The translations under genes and the position numbers were made by a program. A DNA stretch of 64,000 nt from Streptomyces sp. D2-8 (GTDB lineage: Bacteria; Actinomycetota; Actinomycetes; Streptomycetales; Streptomycetaceae): the NCBI RefSeq assembly GCF_023184515.1, contig NZ_JAAHBP010000029.1, positions 1-64,000 on the forward strand, read 5' to 3'. The notes beneath the pieces are model-generated. The model was not told the origin of the DNA and did no database searches. It saw nothing but the letters and a program-made list of their open reading frames with translations. Shown piece after piece: positions 1 through 9,053 of the stretch; within the stretch, counting starts at the first letter, position 1; the number at the start of each line of letters is the position of its first letter.

Positions 1-180
1 GCGGACAGCCGCCACAGCATCGCCGAGTCCGCTGCGGCGGAGGGCGACCGGACCTCCGCCGAGCCTGACGCGGCGGACGGCGACCGGTCCGCCGCGAAGT
101 CCGTCACCGCGGACAGCCGCCACAGCATCGCCGAGCCCCCCACGTCGGACAGCCACCGGAGCGCTGCCGGGCCCGTCGCG
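1..180 (+). repeat. 36-bp in-frame tandem repeat (five units)
   Basis: Five consecutive 36-bp units begin at bases 1, 37, 73, 109 and 145. Each encodes 12 hydrophilic residues of the pattern (A/S)-(D/E)-(S/G)-(R/D/H)-(H/R)-S/T-x-A-(E/K/G)-x-x-x. Units 1 and 4 are nearly identical. The period is a multiple of three and in phase with the downstream phosphatase gene, which suggests a translated linker rather than intergenic DNA. The array may continue left of the window. Confidence 0.75.
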
Positions 181-1986
181 CCCGTCGCGACAGGTGAGGC
201 TGGGAGCCGCGCCGAACCCGGTGGGGCGCTCGCGGCCGGTGGAGGCAGGGGCATCGTGGATGAGCACTCCGAAGCGGCGTTCCCGGCCCGGGGGCTGGTG
301 ATGCTGGGGGAGCCGCACGTCGGGGCCTACGCCCTGGCCGCGCGCCGGCGTCTGGAGTTGCTGTCCGAGGCCAGCACCCGTATCGGCACCACCCTGGACG
401 TGCGCCGCACCGCCGAGGAACTGGCCGAGACCGCGGTCCCCGGACTGGCCGACTTCGTCACCATCGACCTGCCCGATGCCGTGCTGTGCGGCGAGGAGTC
501 CGCCGACCCCCTCGCCGACCTGCGCCGCACGGTCGTCCACGGCATGGGTGAGGGCCTGCCCTTCGCACCGCCCGGCAAACGCATCGACCTCGGCCCGACC
601 GCGCCCCAGCTGCGCTGCCTCGGCAGTGGCGAGGCCGTGCTGGAACCGGACCTGAAGGCCGCCGCGGGCTGGCTCGCCCAGGACCCCGAGCACACCGCGC
701 GCCTGCTGGCCCACGTCCACTCCCTGATCGCGGTGCCCCTGCTCGCCCGCGGTGTCGTCCTGGGCGTCGCCTGCTTCTACCGCGCGGGCAGTGCCTTCGG
801 GGACGACGACCGCTCCCTGGCCCAGGAACTCGCCTCCCGCGCCGCCCTGTCCATCGACAACGCCCGGCGCTACACCCATGAGCGCACGATGGTCCTGGCG
901 CTCCAGCGCCGGCTCCTCCCGCACGGCCTGCCCGACCAGGACTCCATCGAGGTCGCCCATCGCTACCTGCCCGCCGAATCCGACGTGGGCGGTGACTGGT
1001 ACGACGTCATCCCCCTGTCCGGCGCCCGCGTCGGTCTCCTCGTCGGCGACGTCGTCGGCCACGGCATGCTCTCCGCGGCCACCATGGGCCGGCTGCGCAC
1101 CGCCACCCGCAGTTTCGCCGAGCTGGACTTCCCGCCGGACGAGGTCCTCACCCACCTGGACAACCTCGTGGGCCGCCTGGACCGGGAGGACCCCGACGGC
1201 CACGGCGCCGGCGTCATCGGGGCGACCTGCCTCTACGCCGTCTACGACCCGACCACGCAGCGTTGCCTGATGGCCCGCGCCGGTCACCCGCCGCCCGCGC
1301 TCGTCCACCCCGACGGCACCGTGACCTACCCCGACCTCCCCGCCGGGCCCCCACTCGGCCTCGGGGGCCTGCCCTTCGACGCCGTCGAGGTCGACCTTCC
1401 CGCGGGCAGTCAGCTGGTCCTGTACACCGACGGGCTCATCGAGGACCGGCACCGTGACGTCGACGTGGTCCTGGAGCAGTTGCGCGGGGCCCTGGCCCGT
1501 CCCGAGCGAGCCCCCGAGGAGACCTGCCAGGCGATCCTGGACACCGTGGCACCCGCGCACCCGCACGACGACATCGCCCTCCTCGTCGCCCGCGTCCACG
1601 CCCTGGACCCCGGCCGGATCGCCAGCTGGGAGCTGTCCGCCGACCCGGCCCGCGTCGGAGAGGTCCGGGCGTCCGCCACGCGGTGGCTGTCCGACCGGGG
1701 GCTCGACGAGACCGCGTTCGCCGCGGAGCTGATCCTCAGCGAGCTGATCACCAACGCCATCCGGCACGGCGCCGGGCCCATCCGGGTGCGGTTGCTCTAC
1801 GGCCGGACCCTGATCTGCGAGGTCTCCGACGCCAGCAACACCGCACCGCATCTGCGCCGGGCCGCCAGTGAAGACGAGGGCGGACGCGGTCTGTTCCTGG
1901 TCGCGCAGCTCTCGCAGAGCTGGGGCACGCGCTATCTGCCCGAGGGCAAGCTCATCTGGGCCGAGTGCGGGCTCGACGCGGCGTGA
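1..1986 (+). CDS. GAF / SpoIIE-type PP2C phosphatase / HATPase anti-sigma protein (5' end outside window)
   Basis: Multidomain regulator that likely dephosphorylates an anti-sigma antagonist and also carries its own anti-sigma kinase-like module. Counting from the GTG at 256: GAF-like sensor about 30-205; the coupling helix ALQRRLLPHGLP near 215; SpoIIE phosphatase about 240-445 with GGDWYDVIPL and VGDVVGHG metal-binding motifs; RsbW/HATPase domain about 455-570 with an N-box around LITNAIRHG. The frame is open from base 1 to the GTG at 256, and the 36-bp repeats are in phase with it, so I treat the gene as running in from the left. A GGAGG at 241-245 also allows a shorter product starting at 256. 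It is a close paralogue of the protein at 25820-28222, which has PAS domains in front; this one may too. Confidence 0.85.
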   Translation, partial: ADSRHSIAESAAAEGDRTSAEPDAADGDRSAAKSVTADSRHSIAEPPTSDSHRSAAGPVAPVATGEAGSRAEPGGALAAGGGRGIVDEHSEAAFPARGLVMLGEPHVGAYALAARRRLELLSEASTRIGTTLDVRRTAEELAETAVPGLADFVTIDLPDAVLCGEESADPLADLRRTVVHGMGEGLPFAPPGKRIDLGPTAPQLRCLGSGEAVLEPDLKAAAGWLAQDPEHTARLLAHVHSLIAVPLLARGVVLGVACFYRAGSAFGDDDRSLAQELASRAALSIDNARRYTHERTMVLALQRRLLPHGLPDQDSIEVAHRYLPAESDVGGDWYDVIPLSGARVGLLVGDVVGHGMLSAATMGRLRTATRSFAELDFPPDEVLTHLDNLVGRLDREDPDGHGAGVIGATCLYAVYDPTTQRCLMARAGHPPPALVHPDGTVTYPDLPAGPPLGLGGLPFDAVEVDLPAGSQLVLYTDGLIEDRHRDVDVVLEQLRGALARPERAPEETCQAILDTVAPAHPHDDIALLVARVHALDPGRIASWELSADPARVGEVRASATRWLSDRGLDETAFAAELILSELITNAIRHGAGPIRVRLLYGRTLICEVSDASNTAPHLRRAASEDEGGRGLFLVAQLSQSWGTRYLPEGKLIWAECGLDAA

Positions 1987-2038
1987 GGGTGGAGTCGTCG
2001 CGAGCCGAAGAATGCCCGAAATGCTGTAATTTGATCGG

Positions 2039-3616
2039 GTGCGCGACGCTCCCGACACACCCCCGAAGGCGCCTTCATCCTTCGGGCCGGAACCCCTGGT
2101 CCGGATCCGCGGACTCAGCAAGCGGTTCGGCGGCACCGTCGCGCTGGCCGGGGTCGACCTCGACGTCCACCCCGGCAGCGTCCTCGCCCTCCTCGGGCCC
2201 AACGGCGCCGGGAAGTCCACGCTCATCAAGATCCTCGCCGGGGTCCACCACGCCGACGCGGGGCAGGTCACCGTCGCCGGGGAACCCCTCGGCAGCCCCA
2301 CCGCCGGCCGGAGCATGTCGTTCATCCACCAGGACCTCGGTCTCGTGGAGTGGATGACGGTCGCCGAGAACATCGCCCTGACCACCGGGTACGGGCGCCG
2401 GACCGGGCTCATCTCCTGGCGGCGCACCCGCGCCCGCTGTGTCGAGGCGCTGGGGATCGTCGCCGCCCACCTCGCTCCGGACACGCCGGTCTCCGCTCTC
2501 GCGCCGGCCGACCGCTCGCTGGTCGCGATCGCCCGGGCCCTGGCGGCACGCGCGCGGCTCATCGTGCTCGACGAGCCGACCGCCCGCCTGCCCGCCGCGG
2601 ACTGCGCCCGACTCTTCCGCGTCCTGCACGACCTGCGCGACCGGGGGCACGCCCTCCTCTACGTCAGCCACCGCCTGGACGAGGTGTACCGGGTCGCCGG
2701 CACCTTCGCCGTCCTGCGGGACGGCCGCCTCGTCAGCCACGGCCGGCTCGCCGACCACAGTCCCGCGCGTCTGGTCCACGACATCGTCGGCGAGCCGGCC
2801 GAACCGGCCGTCCCCCGCCCCGCCGGGACCCCGGCAGCCCACCGCCGCGCCAGGCCACCGGCCGACGCACCCCCCGTCCTGACCCTCGACGGCGTGCGCA
2901 CCGCCCGGGCCGGACCCGTCAACCTCGAACTCGCGGCCGGGGAGGTCCTCGGCCTGGTCGGCCTGTCCGACGCCGGGCACATGGACCTGGGGCGCGCCCT
3001 CGCCGGCGCCCGGCCCCTCCTGGGCGGGCGGGCCGTACTGCACGGGCGGCCGTACCGGCCCCGCACGGTCGCGGAGGCCGTCGCCCTCGGGGTCGGTCTC
3101 GTGCCGGGCGACCGGCTGCGGGAGGGCTGCCTCACCGAGCTGACCGTACGGGAGAACCTCCTGGCCAACCCCCGCGCGGGCGGCCTGCGGGCACCGCGCT
3201 GGATCGGCCCCCGCGGCGAACGGGCCCGGGCGGCCGCCCTGATCGAACGGTTCTCGGTGCGCCCCCGCGACACCGAGACGCCCATCGCCACGCTCTCCGG
3301 CGGCAACCAGCAGAAGGTCATGATCGGCCGCTGGCTGCGCGCGGACCTGCGGCTGCTGATCCTGGAGGAGCCGACCGCGAGCGTCGACGTCGGCGCCAAG
3401 ACCGCGATCCACCGCCTGCTCCACGAGGCACTGGAGGCGGGCCTCGCGGTGCTGCTGCTGTCCACCGACTTCGAGGAGGTGGCGAGCGTGTGCCGGCGCA
3501 CGCTGGTCTTCGTGCGCGGAACCGTGACGACCGAGCTGAGCGGCCCCGCCCTCACCGTCGCCGGACTCACCCGGGCGGCCTCGGCCATGCCCCCGTCCAC
3601 GGCGGGGCACCCGTGA
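2039..3616 (+). CDS. Sugar ABC transporter ATP-binding protein (CUT2 type, two ABC domains)
   Basis: ATPase subunit that energises uptake of a monosaccharide-like solute with the permease and lipoprotein encoded just downstream. Two ABC cassettes in one 525-residue chain, as in RbsA. The first has an intact Walker A (GPNGAGKST, residues 53-61) and Walker B (LIVLDEPT), but its signature is degenerate (ALAPADRS). The second has a degenerate Walker A (GLSDAGHMD), a good signature SGGNQQ near 419 and Walker B LLILEEPT. Such asymmetry is usual in this family. The stop overlaps the permease start, so the two are translationally coupled. No regulator gene is adjacent and the substrate cannot be told from sequence. 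Confidence 0.88.
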   Translation: MRDAPDTPPKAPSSFGPEPLVRIRGLSKRFGGTVALAGVDLDVHPGSVLALLGPNGAGKSTLIKILAGVHHADAGQVTVAGEPLGSPTAGRSMSFIHQDLGLVEWMTVAENIALTTGYGRRTGLISWRRTRARCVEALGIVAAHLAPDTPVSALAPADRSLVAIARALAARARLIVLDEPTARLPAADCARLFRVLHDLRDRGHALLYVSHRLDEVYRVAGTFAVLRDGRLVSHGRLADHSPARLVHDIVGEPAEPAVPRPAGTPAAHRRARPPADAPPVLTLDGVRTARAGPVNLELAAGEVLGLVGLSDAGHMDLGRALAGARPLLGGRAVLHGRPYRPRTVAEAVALGVGLVPGDRLREGCLTELTVRENLLANPRAGGLRAPRWIGPRGERARAAALIERFSVRPRDTETPIATLSGGNQQKVMIGRWLRADLRLLILEEPTASVDVGAKTAIHRLLHEALEAGLAVLLLSTDFEEVASVCRRTLVFVRGTVTTELSGPALTVAGLTRAASAMPPSTAGHP

Positions 3617-4671
3617 CGCCGCCGCCCCGGCCGCGGCGCCGCCCCGGCGGCCACCACATCGGCGCCTACGGCCTGCTCGCCCTCACCGCCCTGCTCTACC
3701 TGGTATTCTCCCTCGCCCTGCCGGACACCTTCCCCACCCTGGACACCGTCGACTCGATCCTGTCCAACCAGTCGATCCCGGCCGTCCTCGCGCTCGCCGC
3801 CATGGTGCCCATCGTCACCGGCGCGTTCGACCTCTCCATCGGCTACGGCCTCGGCCTGGCCCATGTGCTGGTGCTGCAGCTGGTCGTCAACGAGGGGTGG
3901 CCCTGGCCGCTCGCCTGCCTCACCGTGCTCGCCGGAGGGCTGGTCGTGGGCGTCCTCAACGGCGTCATCGTCGAGTTCGGCCGGATCGACTCCTTCATCG
4001 CCACCCTCGGCACCGGCAGCATGATGTACGCCGTGACCGGCTGGATCACCGACGGTGGCCGGATCGTGCCCGGCCCGCAGGGCCTGCCGCCCGCGTTCAC
4101 CGACCTCTACGACTCCTCGTTCCTCGGCCTCCCCGTCCCCGCCTTCTACGTACTCGCCCTCGCGGCCGTCCTCTGGCTGGTGCTGGAGCGGCTGCCGCTC
4201 GGCCGGTACCTGTACGTCGTCGGGTCGAACCCCCGCGCGGCCGAACTCGTGGGCATCCCGACCCGCAAGTACACCGTCTACGCGTTCGCCGCATCGGGCC
4301 TGATCGTCGGCTTCGCCGGTGTGCTGCTCGCCACCCAGCAGCAGATCGGCAATCCGAGCGTGGGCCTCGACTACCTGCTGCCCGCCTTCGTCGGCGCCCT
4401 CCTCGGCTCCACGGCGATCAAGCCCGGCCGGCCCAACGCCCTCGGCACCGTCGTCGCCGTCGCCGTCCTCGCCGTCGGCCTCACCGGCATCGCCCAGCTG
4501 GGCGCCGAGTTCTGGACGGTCCCGCTGTTCAACGGCGGCACCCTGCTCATCGCCGTGGGCCTGGCCGGATACGCCGCCCGCCGCCGGCTGCGCGGCGGCG
4601 CGGTCCGCGACGCGCCCGCCGCGCCGCCCCCGTCCTCCCCGGCGCCGGAGGCCGGCACGGCCCCGCCGTGA
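3613..4671 (+). CDS. Sugar ABC transporter permease (CUT2 / RbsC-like)
   Basis: Integral membrane channel subunit, 352 residues. The GTG at 3613 overlaps the ATPase stop (GTGA), which fixes the start; the reading frame upstream of it is only a shadow of the ATPase gene. After a basic N-terminus (PPRPRRRPGG) come about eight to ten hydrophobic segments, with the family-typical stretches PIVTGAFDLSIGYG, NGVIVEFGRIDSFIATLGT and the C-terminal GTLLIAVGLAGYAARRR. It is second in a three-gene operon between the ATPase and a substrate-binding lipoprotein. The tail after residue 330 is Ala/Pro-rich and probably cytoplasmic. Confidence 0.88.
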   Translation: MTPPPRPRRRPGGHHIGAYGLLALTALLYLVFSLALPDTFPTLDTVDSILSNQSIPAVLALAAMVPIVTGAFDLSIGYGLGLAHVLVLQLVVNEGWPWPLACLTVLAGGLVVGVLNGVIVEFGRIDSFIATLGTGSMMYAVTGWITDGGRIVPGPQGLPPAFTDLYDSSFLGLPVPAFYVLALAAVLWLVLERLPLGRYLYVVGSNPRAAELVGIPTRKYTVYAFAASGLIVGFAGVLLATQQQIGNPSVGLDYLLPAFVGALLGSTAIKPGRPNALGTVVAVAVLAVGLTGIAQLGAEFWTVPLFNGGTLLIAVGLAGYAARRRLRGGAVRDAPAAPPPSSPAPEAGTAPP

Positions 4672-4716
4672 CCCTCTCGGCACGCCCCGCCGCGTCGATC
4701 CCTCACTGGAGTTCCC

Positions 4717-5880
4717 GTGCACCGCACCCGCAAGGCCGCCCCCGCAGTCCGCACCGCGCGGCTCGCCTCCTGTGCCCTGCTGGCCACGGCCGCCGTCCTC
4801 ACCGGCTGCGAACGCGGTTCCTCCGACGGCGCGGACGAGACCGCGACGGGCCCGAGCGGCTGCCCCGCCGTCCAGGCCCGGGCCCGGGAAGCCGTCACCC
4901 GGGCCGAGCGGGCCGACATCCCCTGGGGAGGACCCACCAGCGGCCCCGAGGCGGTGTCCGGCAAGAGCCTCGTCTACGTCGCCCAGACCATGACCAATCC
5001 CGGTGTCGCGGGCGCGGCGAGCGGGGTGCGGGACGCCGCGCGCGCCATCGGCTGGAACGTCCGGGTGATCGACGGCGGCGGCACCCCGGCCGGCATCCAG
5101 GCGGCCATGAGCGAAGCCGTCGCCCTGCGGCCCTCGGGCATCGTCATCGGCGGGTTCGACCCCGACTCGACGGCCCAGCAGGCCGCCCGGGCCAACGCGC
5201 AGGGCATCCCGCTCATCGGCTGGCACGCGGTCCCCGAGCCCGGCCCCAGCAGGCAGCCCGACCTCTTCACCAATGTCACCACCCGGGTCCAGGACGTGGC
5301 GCGCATCAGCGCGCAGTGGATCATCTCCGACTCGAACGGCCGCGCCGGGGTGGTGCTCATCACCGACGCGTCGATCCCCTTCGCGCGGAACAAGTCCGAC
5401 CTGATCCGCGAGGAGCTGGCGAGCTGTCAGGGCGTGCGGCTGCTCTCGGTGGAGAACATCCCGATCCCCGACGCCAGCAGCCGTACCCCCCGGGAGATCT
5501 CCTCCCTGCTCTCCCGCTTCCAGGACCGGTGGACCCACTCCGTGGCCATCAACGACCTGTACTTCGCCGACGCCGCCCCCGCCTTCCGCGCCGCCGGCGA
5601 GAAGGGCTCCGGCCCGCCCTTCAACATCGGTGCCGGCGACGGCGACCCGTCGGCCTTCCAGCGCGTCAACAGCAGGCAGTACCAGGCCGCGACCGTGCCG
5701 GAGCCGCTCTCCCTCCAGGGCTGGCAGATCGTCGACGAGTTCAACCGCGCCTTCTCCGGCCGTCCCGACAGCGGATACGTGGCCCCCGTGCACATCGCCA
5801 CGGCCGGCAACAGCGAAGGCGCCACCAGCTGGGACCCGTCGGGCTACCGCGAGGCCTACCAGAAGATCTGGGGGAGATGA
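4717..5880 (+). CDS. Sugar-binding lipoprotein of ABC importer (periplasmic-binding fold type 1)
   Basis: Extracellular solute-binding component of the CUT2 importer encoded immediately upstream, 387 residues. The N-terminus is a lipoprotein signal: basic region, hydrophobic core LLATAAVLTGC and lipobox cysteine at residue 31. The remainder looks like a Peripla_BP_4/LacI-type fold, with SLVYVAQTMTNPG starting the first lobe and IVIGGFDPDSTAQQA as the family-typical loop. The first about 60 mature residues contain an unusual Cys near the N-terminus (SGCPAVQ) not required by the fold. The GTG start at 4717 follows a GGAG. Substrate unknown; ribose-, galactose- or inositol-like sugars are the usual ligands. 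Confidence 0.85.
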   Translation: MHRTRKAAPAVRTARLASCALLATAAVLTGCERGSSDGADETATGPSGCPAVQARAREAVTRAERADIPWGGPTSGPEAVSGKSLVYVAQTMTNPGVAGAASGVRDAARAIGWNVRVIDGGGTPAGIQAAMSEAVALRPSGIVIGGFDPDSTAQQAARANAQGIPLIGWHAVPEPGPSRQPDLFTNVTTRVQDVARISAQWIISDSNGRAGVVLITDASIPFARNKSDLIREELASCQGVRLLSVENIPIPDASSRTPREISSLLSRFQDRWTHSVAINDLYFADAAPAFRAAGEKGSGPPFNIGAGDGDPSAFQRVNSRQYQAATVPEPLSLQGWQIVDEFNRAFSGRPDSGYVAPVHIATAGNSEGATSWDPSGYREAYQKIWGR

Positions 5881-6051
5881 CGGCCGGTCAGGTGCCGATC
5901 CCTTCACGGAACATGCACGGAACCTCGGGACTCCTTTTAACTTTCAAGGGCTACTGTCGCGTCAGTCGAGTGGCCGCCGGGGGTCGATCCGAGCGGCGCC
6001 CGTCCGCGGCGGCCCTCGTTCCTCCCCCCCACCAGGCACAGGAGACTCGGT

Positions 6052-7158
6052 GTGTACGACGGCGACGTAGTGGTGATCGGCGGCGGCTACGCCGGGGTCC
6101 GGCTGGCCAAGCGGCTCGACGACACGGCCCGGGTCACGCTGGTGGACCGCAAAGAGGTCTTCTTCCACCGCGTCGCCTCCCTGCGCGCCGGAGTGCGCCC
6201 CGAGTGGACGCACACGCCCTTCATCCCCTACGACCGGCTGCTGCGCCACGGCCGGGTGGTCACCGGCAAGGCCCTCCGCATCGACACCGCCGAGCGGCAG
6301 GTCGTCCTCGCCACGGGCGAGCGGCTGCCGTACGACGTGGTCGTGATCGCCACCGGCGCGGACTACCCCGAGCCGGCCCGCTTCACCGGCACCACCACCG
6401 AGGAAGCGGCCAAGTCGTTCGCCGAGCACCAGCGCAACGTCGCCACGGCCGAGCACGTCCTGGTCGTCGGCGGCGGCCCCGGCGGCGTCGAACTCAGCGC
6501 CGAGCTCCGCCTCGCCCGCCCGGACGTCCGGGTCACCCTCGCCCACTCCGGGCCCGCCCTGCTCGACTCCACGGGCAGCGCCCGTCCGGGACGCAAGGCC
6601 CTGGCCTGGCTGGAGTCCCACGACATCGACGTACGGCTCGACTCGTTCATGTCGCCCGGCACCGACTTCGGCACCTACCGCGACGCCCGCGGCGCGATCA
6701 TCGAGGCCGACCTGTCCTTCTGGGCGACGGGCACCACCCCCAACACGCTCTGGCTGCGCCTGGCCGGACACGGCGACTGGCTCAACGGAGCCGGTCGCGT
6801 GAAGGTCGACCGGACGCTCCGGGTCGAGGGCAGGCTGGACGTGTTCGCCGTCGGCGACGTGAACGACGTCAGCGAACTCAAGATCACCCCCGCCGCCCTC
6901 GCCCAGGCGGACCTCGCCGCCCACAACATCCGCGCCTATCTGCAGAGTTCCGGCAAGCACCGCAAGGAGCCGCGCCACTACCGCCCGATCCAGCGCACCC
7001 CGCTCATCGTGCCGTTCGGCCCCGCCGACGGACTGACCGTGCTGCCCGTGCCGGGCGGCGAGTCCGCCGTCCTCGGCAGCCGCACCACCACCATGGCCAA
7101 GGCGAAGAGCCTCATGACGCCCTACATGCGCCGTCAACTCGGCTACACGGCCGCCTGA
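6052..7158 (+). CDS. FAD-dependent NAD(P)H oxidoreductase (FSP1/AIFM2- or NDH-2-like)
   Basis: Two-dinucleotide-binding-domain flavoprotein, 368 residues, likely passing electrons from NAD(P)H to a quinone or other acceptor. FAD-binding GGGYAG lies near residues 10-15, the NAD(P)H-binding VVGGGPGGVEL near 138, and the flavin-contacting VFAVGDVND near 263. Its length and the FFHRVASLRAG segment fit the short FSP1-like group better than longer class II NADH dehydrogenases. The GTG start is preceded by GGAG seven bases upstream. It stands alone: 171 bases of noncoding DNA lie before it and a P450 gene follows with its own leader. Confidence 0.82.
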   Translation: MYDGDVVVIGGGYAGVRLAKRLDDTARVTLVDRKEVFFHRVASLRAGVRPEWTHTPFIPYDRLLRHGRVVTGKALRIDTAERQVVLATGERLPYDVVVIATGADYPEPARFTGTTTEEAAKSFAEHQRNVATAEHVLVVGGGPGGVELSAELRLARPDVRVTLAHSGPALLDSTGSARPGRKALAWLESHDIDVRLDSFMSPGTDFGTYRDARGAIIEADLSFWATGTTPNTLWLRLAGHGDWLNGAGRVKVDRTLRVEGRLDVFAVGDVNDVSELKITPAALAQADLAAHNIRAYLQSSGKHRKEPRHYRPIQRTPLIVPFGPADGLTVLPVPGGESAVLGSRTTTMAKAKSLMTPYMRRQLGYTAA

Positions 7159-7288
7159 TCCGCGGCCCGGCCGCCCCATCACCCCACCCCCTCGTTACCC
7201 ACGGGTTCAGCCTGGGGTAGGGTCCCCCACGTTTCCGGCTACCGACTGATGGTGGGCCGGTACAGGGCGTGTCGGAGGGTGGCAAGCG

Positions 7289-8692
7289 ATGGAATCCCAG
7301 CGGGGTGACGGCGGATCCGTGGGCCTGGACGGCACGAGGCTGGAGACACTCGCTCCCGAACCGCTGCTGACCAGGGACTACGAGACGCGTCCCGCGCTCG
7401 TGTACGAGCGGCTGCGGCAGCGGCACGGCCCGGTCGCGCCGGTCGATCTGCTGGGGGTGCCGGCCTGGCTGGTCCTCGGCTACCGGGAGTCGCTCCAGGT
7501 GCTCCAGGACGACGACGGCTGGCCCAAGGGCCTGGAGAACTGGCGGGCCCGCTCCGAGGGCAGGGTGCCGGCCGACTGGCCGCTCGGGCCCTCCCTTGAG
7601 GTCAACCACATCCTGATCCAGGGCGGCCCCGGCTACCGGCCGCTGCGCTCCGCGTGGGACGTCGCCCTCAAGCCCTTCCAGGACCCCCGCCACCCCCAGG
7701 CCAAGCGACTGAAGGCCGCAGTCACCGCCTACGCCGACGAACTGATCACCCTCGTCGGGCAGGGCGGCAGGACCGGCGTGGCGGATCTGTCCGCGCAGTT
7801 CTCCCGGCCGCTGCCGCTCATGGTGGCCAGCCATCTGCTGGGCTTCCCCGGCTCGCAGGGCGACGACGCACTGATGGACATGTGGCGTGTGCTCGACGCG
7901 GGCCCGGACGCCGAGGCCGCGCTGGAACGCCTGCTGGCGACGCTGGCCGAACTGGCCGCGCTCAAGCTGGAGAAGCCGGGCGACGACTTCCCCTCGTACC
8001 TGCTGGCCGCCCACCCGGACCTCTCGCTCGACCATCTCGCCCGCGAGCTGTTCATGCTGCTCGGCATGACCTCCGACCACGTCGGCATCCTGATCTCCAA
8101 CACCGTCGTGGAGGTCATCTCGGGCGAGGGCAGCGTGCGCGCCAGCCTGTCGGCCGGGATGGTCAGGGAGACCATGAACCGGGTGGTCATGCGCAAGCCG
8201 CCCCTGGTCAACTTCGTCCCCCGCTTCGCGGCCCGGGACACCCCGCTCGGCAACTACACGATCCGGGCCGGCGACCCGGTGTGGGTCTCCCCGGGAGCGG
8301 CCCACGCCGACCCGCTCTTCGCCGACCACGTCGCCGCGGGCACCACCATCAGCACCCGGGCCCATCTGTCCTGGGGGGCCGGACCGCGCCAGTGCCCGGC
8401 GCGGGAGCTCGCCTCGACGGTCGCGGCGGTCGGTGTGGGGCGCCTGTTCGAGCGGTTCGACTACCTCGACCTGGCCCTGCCCGCCGACCAACTGCCGTGG
8501 CGCTCCTCGCCGTTCATGCGCGGCCTGCGCTCCCTGCCCGTGCACTACGAACTCGCCTCCGCGCCGCCCCCGCGGCCGTGGGCGGACGACCCCGCGCCGG
8601 GGGTGGCCGAGGAGGTCCTGCCGGACCCGTCCGCGCGGCAGCGCTCCTCGCTGTGGCGCTATCTGACGGGCCTTATCCGCGGCGGCCGCTGA
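7289..8692 (+). CDS. Cytochrome P450-like protein lacking the ExxR motif
   Basis: 467-residue P450-fold protein. The heme-ligand loop is WGAGPRQCPARELA with the axial Cys at residue 369; it deviates from FGxGxHxC but keeps G-x-G and the cysteine. The K-helix position reads ETMN (Glu294-Asn297), so the otherwise invariant Arg of ExxR is missing, and the I-helix segment MLLGMTSDHVG lacks the usual A/G-G-x-E/D-T-T. The CYP157 family of streptomycetes is known to lack ExxR, and this protein has the same general look; assignment to that family is inference. CYP157-type genes are often attached to conservon operons (kinase/roadblock/DUF742/GTPase), but none is present here. Monooxygenase activity should not be assumed. 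Confidence 0.75.
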   Translation: MESQRGDGGSVGLDGTRLETLAPEPLLTRDYETRPALVYERLRQRHGPVAPVDLLGVPAWLVLGYRESLQVLQDDDGWPKGLENWRARSEGRVPADWPLGPSLEVNHILIQGGPGYRPLRSAWDVALKPFQDPRHPQAKRLKAAVTAYADELITLVGQGGRTGVADLSAQFSRPLPLMVASHLLGFPGSQGDDALMDMWRVLDAGPDAEAALERLLATLAELAALKLEKPGDDFPSYLLAAHPDLSLDHLARELFMLLGMTSDHVGILISNTVVEVISGEGSVRASLSAGMVRETMNRVVMRKPPLVNFVPRFAARDTPLGNYTIRAGDPVWVSPGAAHADPLFADHVAAGTTISTRAHLSWGAGPRQCPARELASTVAAVGVGRLFERFDYLDLALPADQLPWRSSPFMRGLRSLPVHYELASAPPPRPWADDPAPGVAEEVLPDPSARQRSSLWRYLTGLIRGGR

Positions 8693-8852
8693 CCTCAGAG
8701 CACCGAGCCGAACGCCCATCCCGCACCGGCGTTCCTCACGGTCCCGGGATGACGCTTTCATGCCGCACGCGTGACACACGGTGCTGGTCGCAGGCATGCC
8801 CGTTCTGGGATGCTCTTATCAGATCCCGGGACAGGGCGCGAGGGCCCGTGGG

Positions 8853-8887
8853 GGCCGGGCAGGTACACCTCGATGACCTGCCCGGCC
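8853..8887 (+). terminator. Hairpin downstream of P450
   Basis: Perfect 12-bp inverted repeat (arms 8853-8864 and 8876-8887, GGCCGGGCAGGT and its complement) with an 11-base loop. It lies 160 bases after the P450 stop and 56 bases past the 3' end of the LuxR remnant on the other strand, so it could end transcription from either side. No T-tract, as is common in streptomycetes. Confidence 0.5.
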
Positions 8888-8943
8888 GTTCCTCTGTCAG
8901 GGCGCGTAACGGGGCGAAAGCAGGGCGGGAACGGGGGCGAGGC

Positions 8944-9053
8944 TCACACCCAGCCCGACTCCGCGGCGATCCGGATCGCGTCGATCCGATTGCGGCCGCC
9001 CGTCTTCCGGGTGATCGCCGACAGATGGTTGCGGACCGTCGCCGCGGACAGGC
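8944..9053 (-). pseudogene. LuxR-family response regulator, C-terminal fragment
   Basis: Only the last 36 or so codons of a NarL/DesR-type regulator remain: the recognition helix region LSAATVRNHLSAITRKTGGR followed by NRIDAIRIAAESGWV and a TGA at 8944-8946. The receiver domain, linker and first half of the HTH are absent. The homology ends at about 9053, exactly where a headless MFS transporter begins on the other strand. The two genes were probably divergent, and one deletion removed both 5' halves. It cannot be functional. Confidence 0.75.

Noticed and set aside
2659..5907. 1082-residue open frame on the minus strand
   Set aside because: It lies antisense to the sugar ABC operon, is Arg/Gly/Asp low-complexity, and matches no family; such frames arise from the GC bias of the real genes.
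3897..7220. 1107-residue plus-strand frame overlapping the permease, lipoprotein and flavoprotein
   Set aside because: Out of frame with three genes that have clear families; composition is Arg/Pro-rich shadow sequence.
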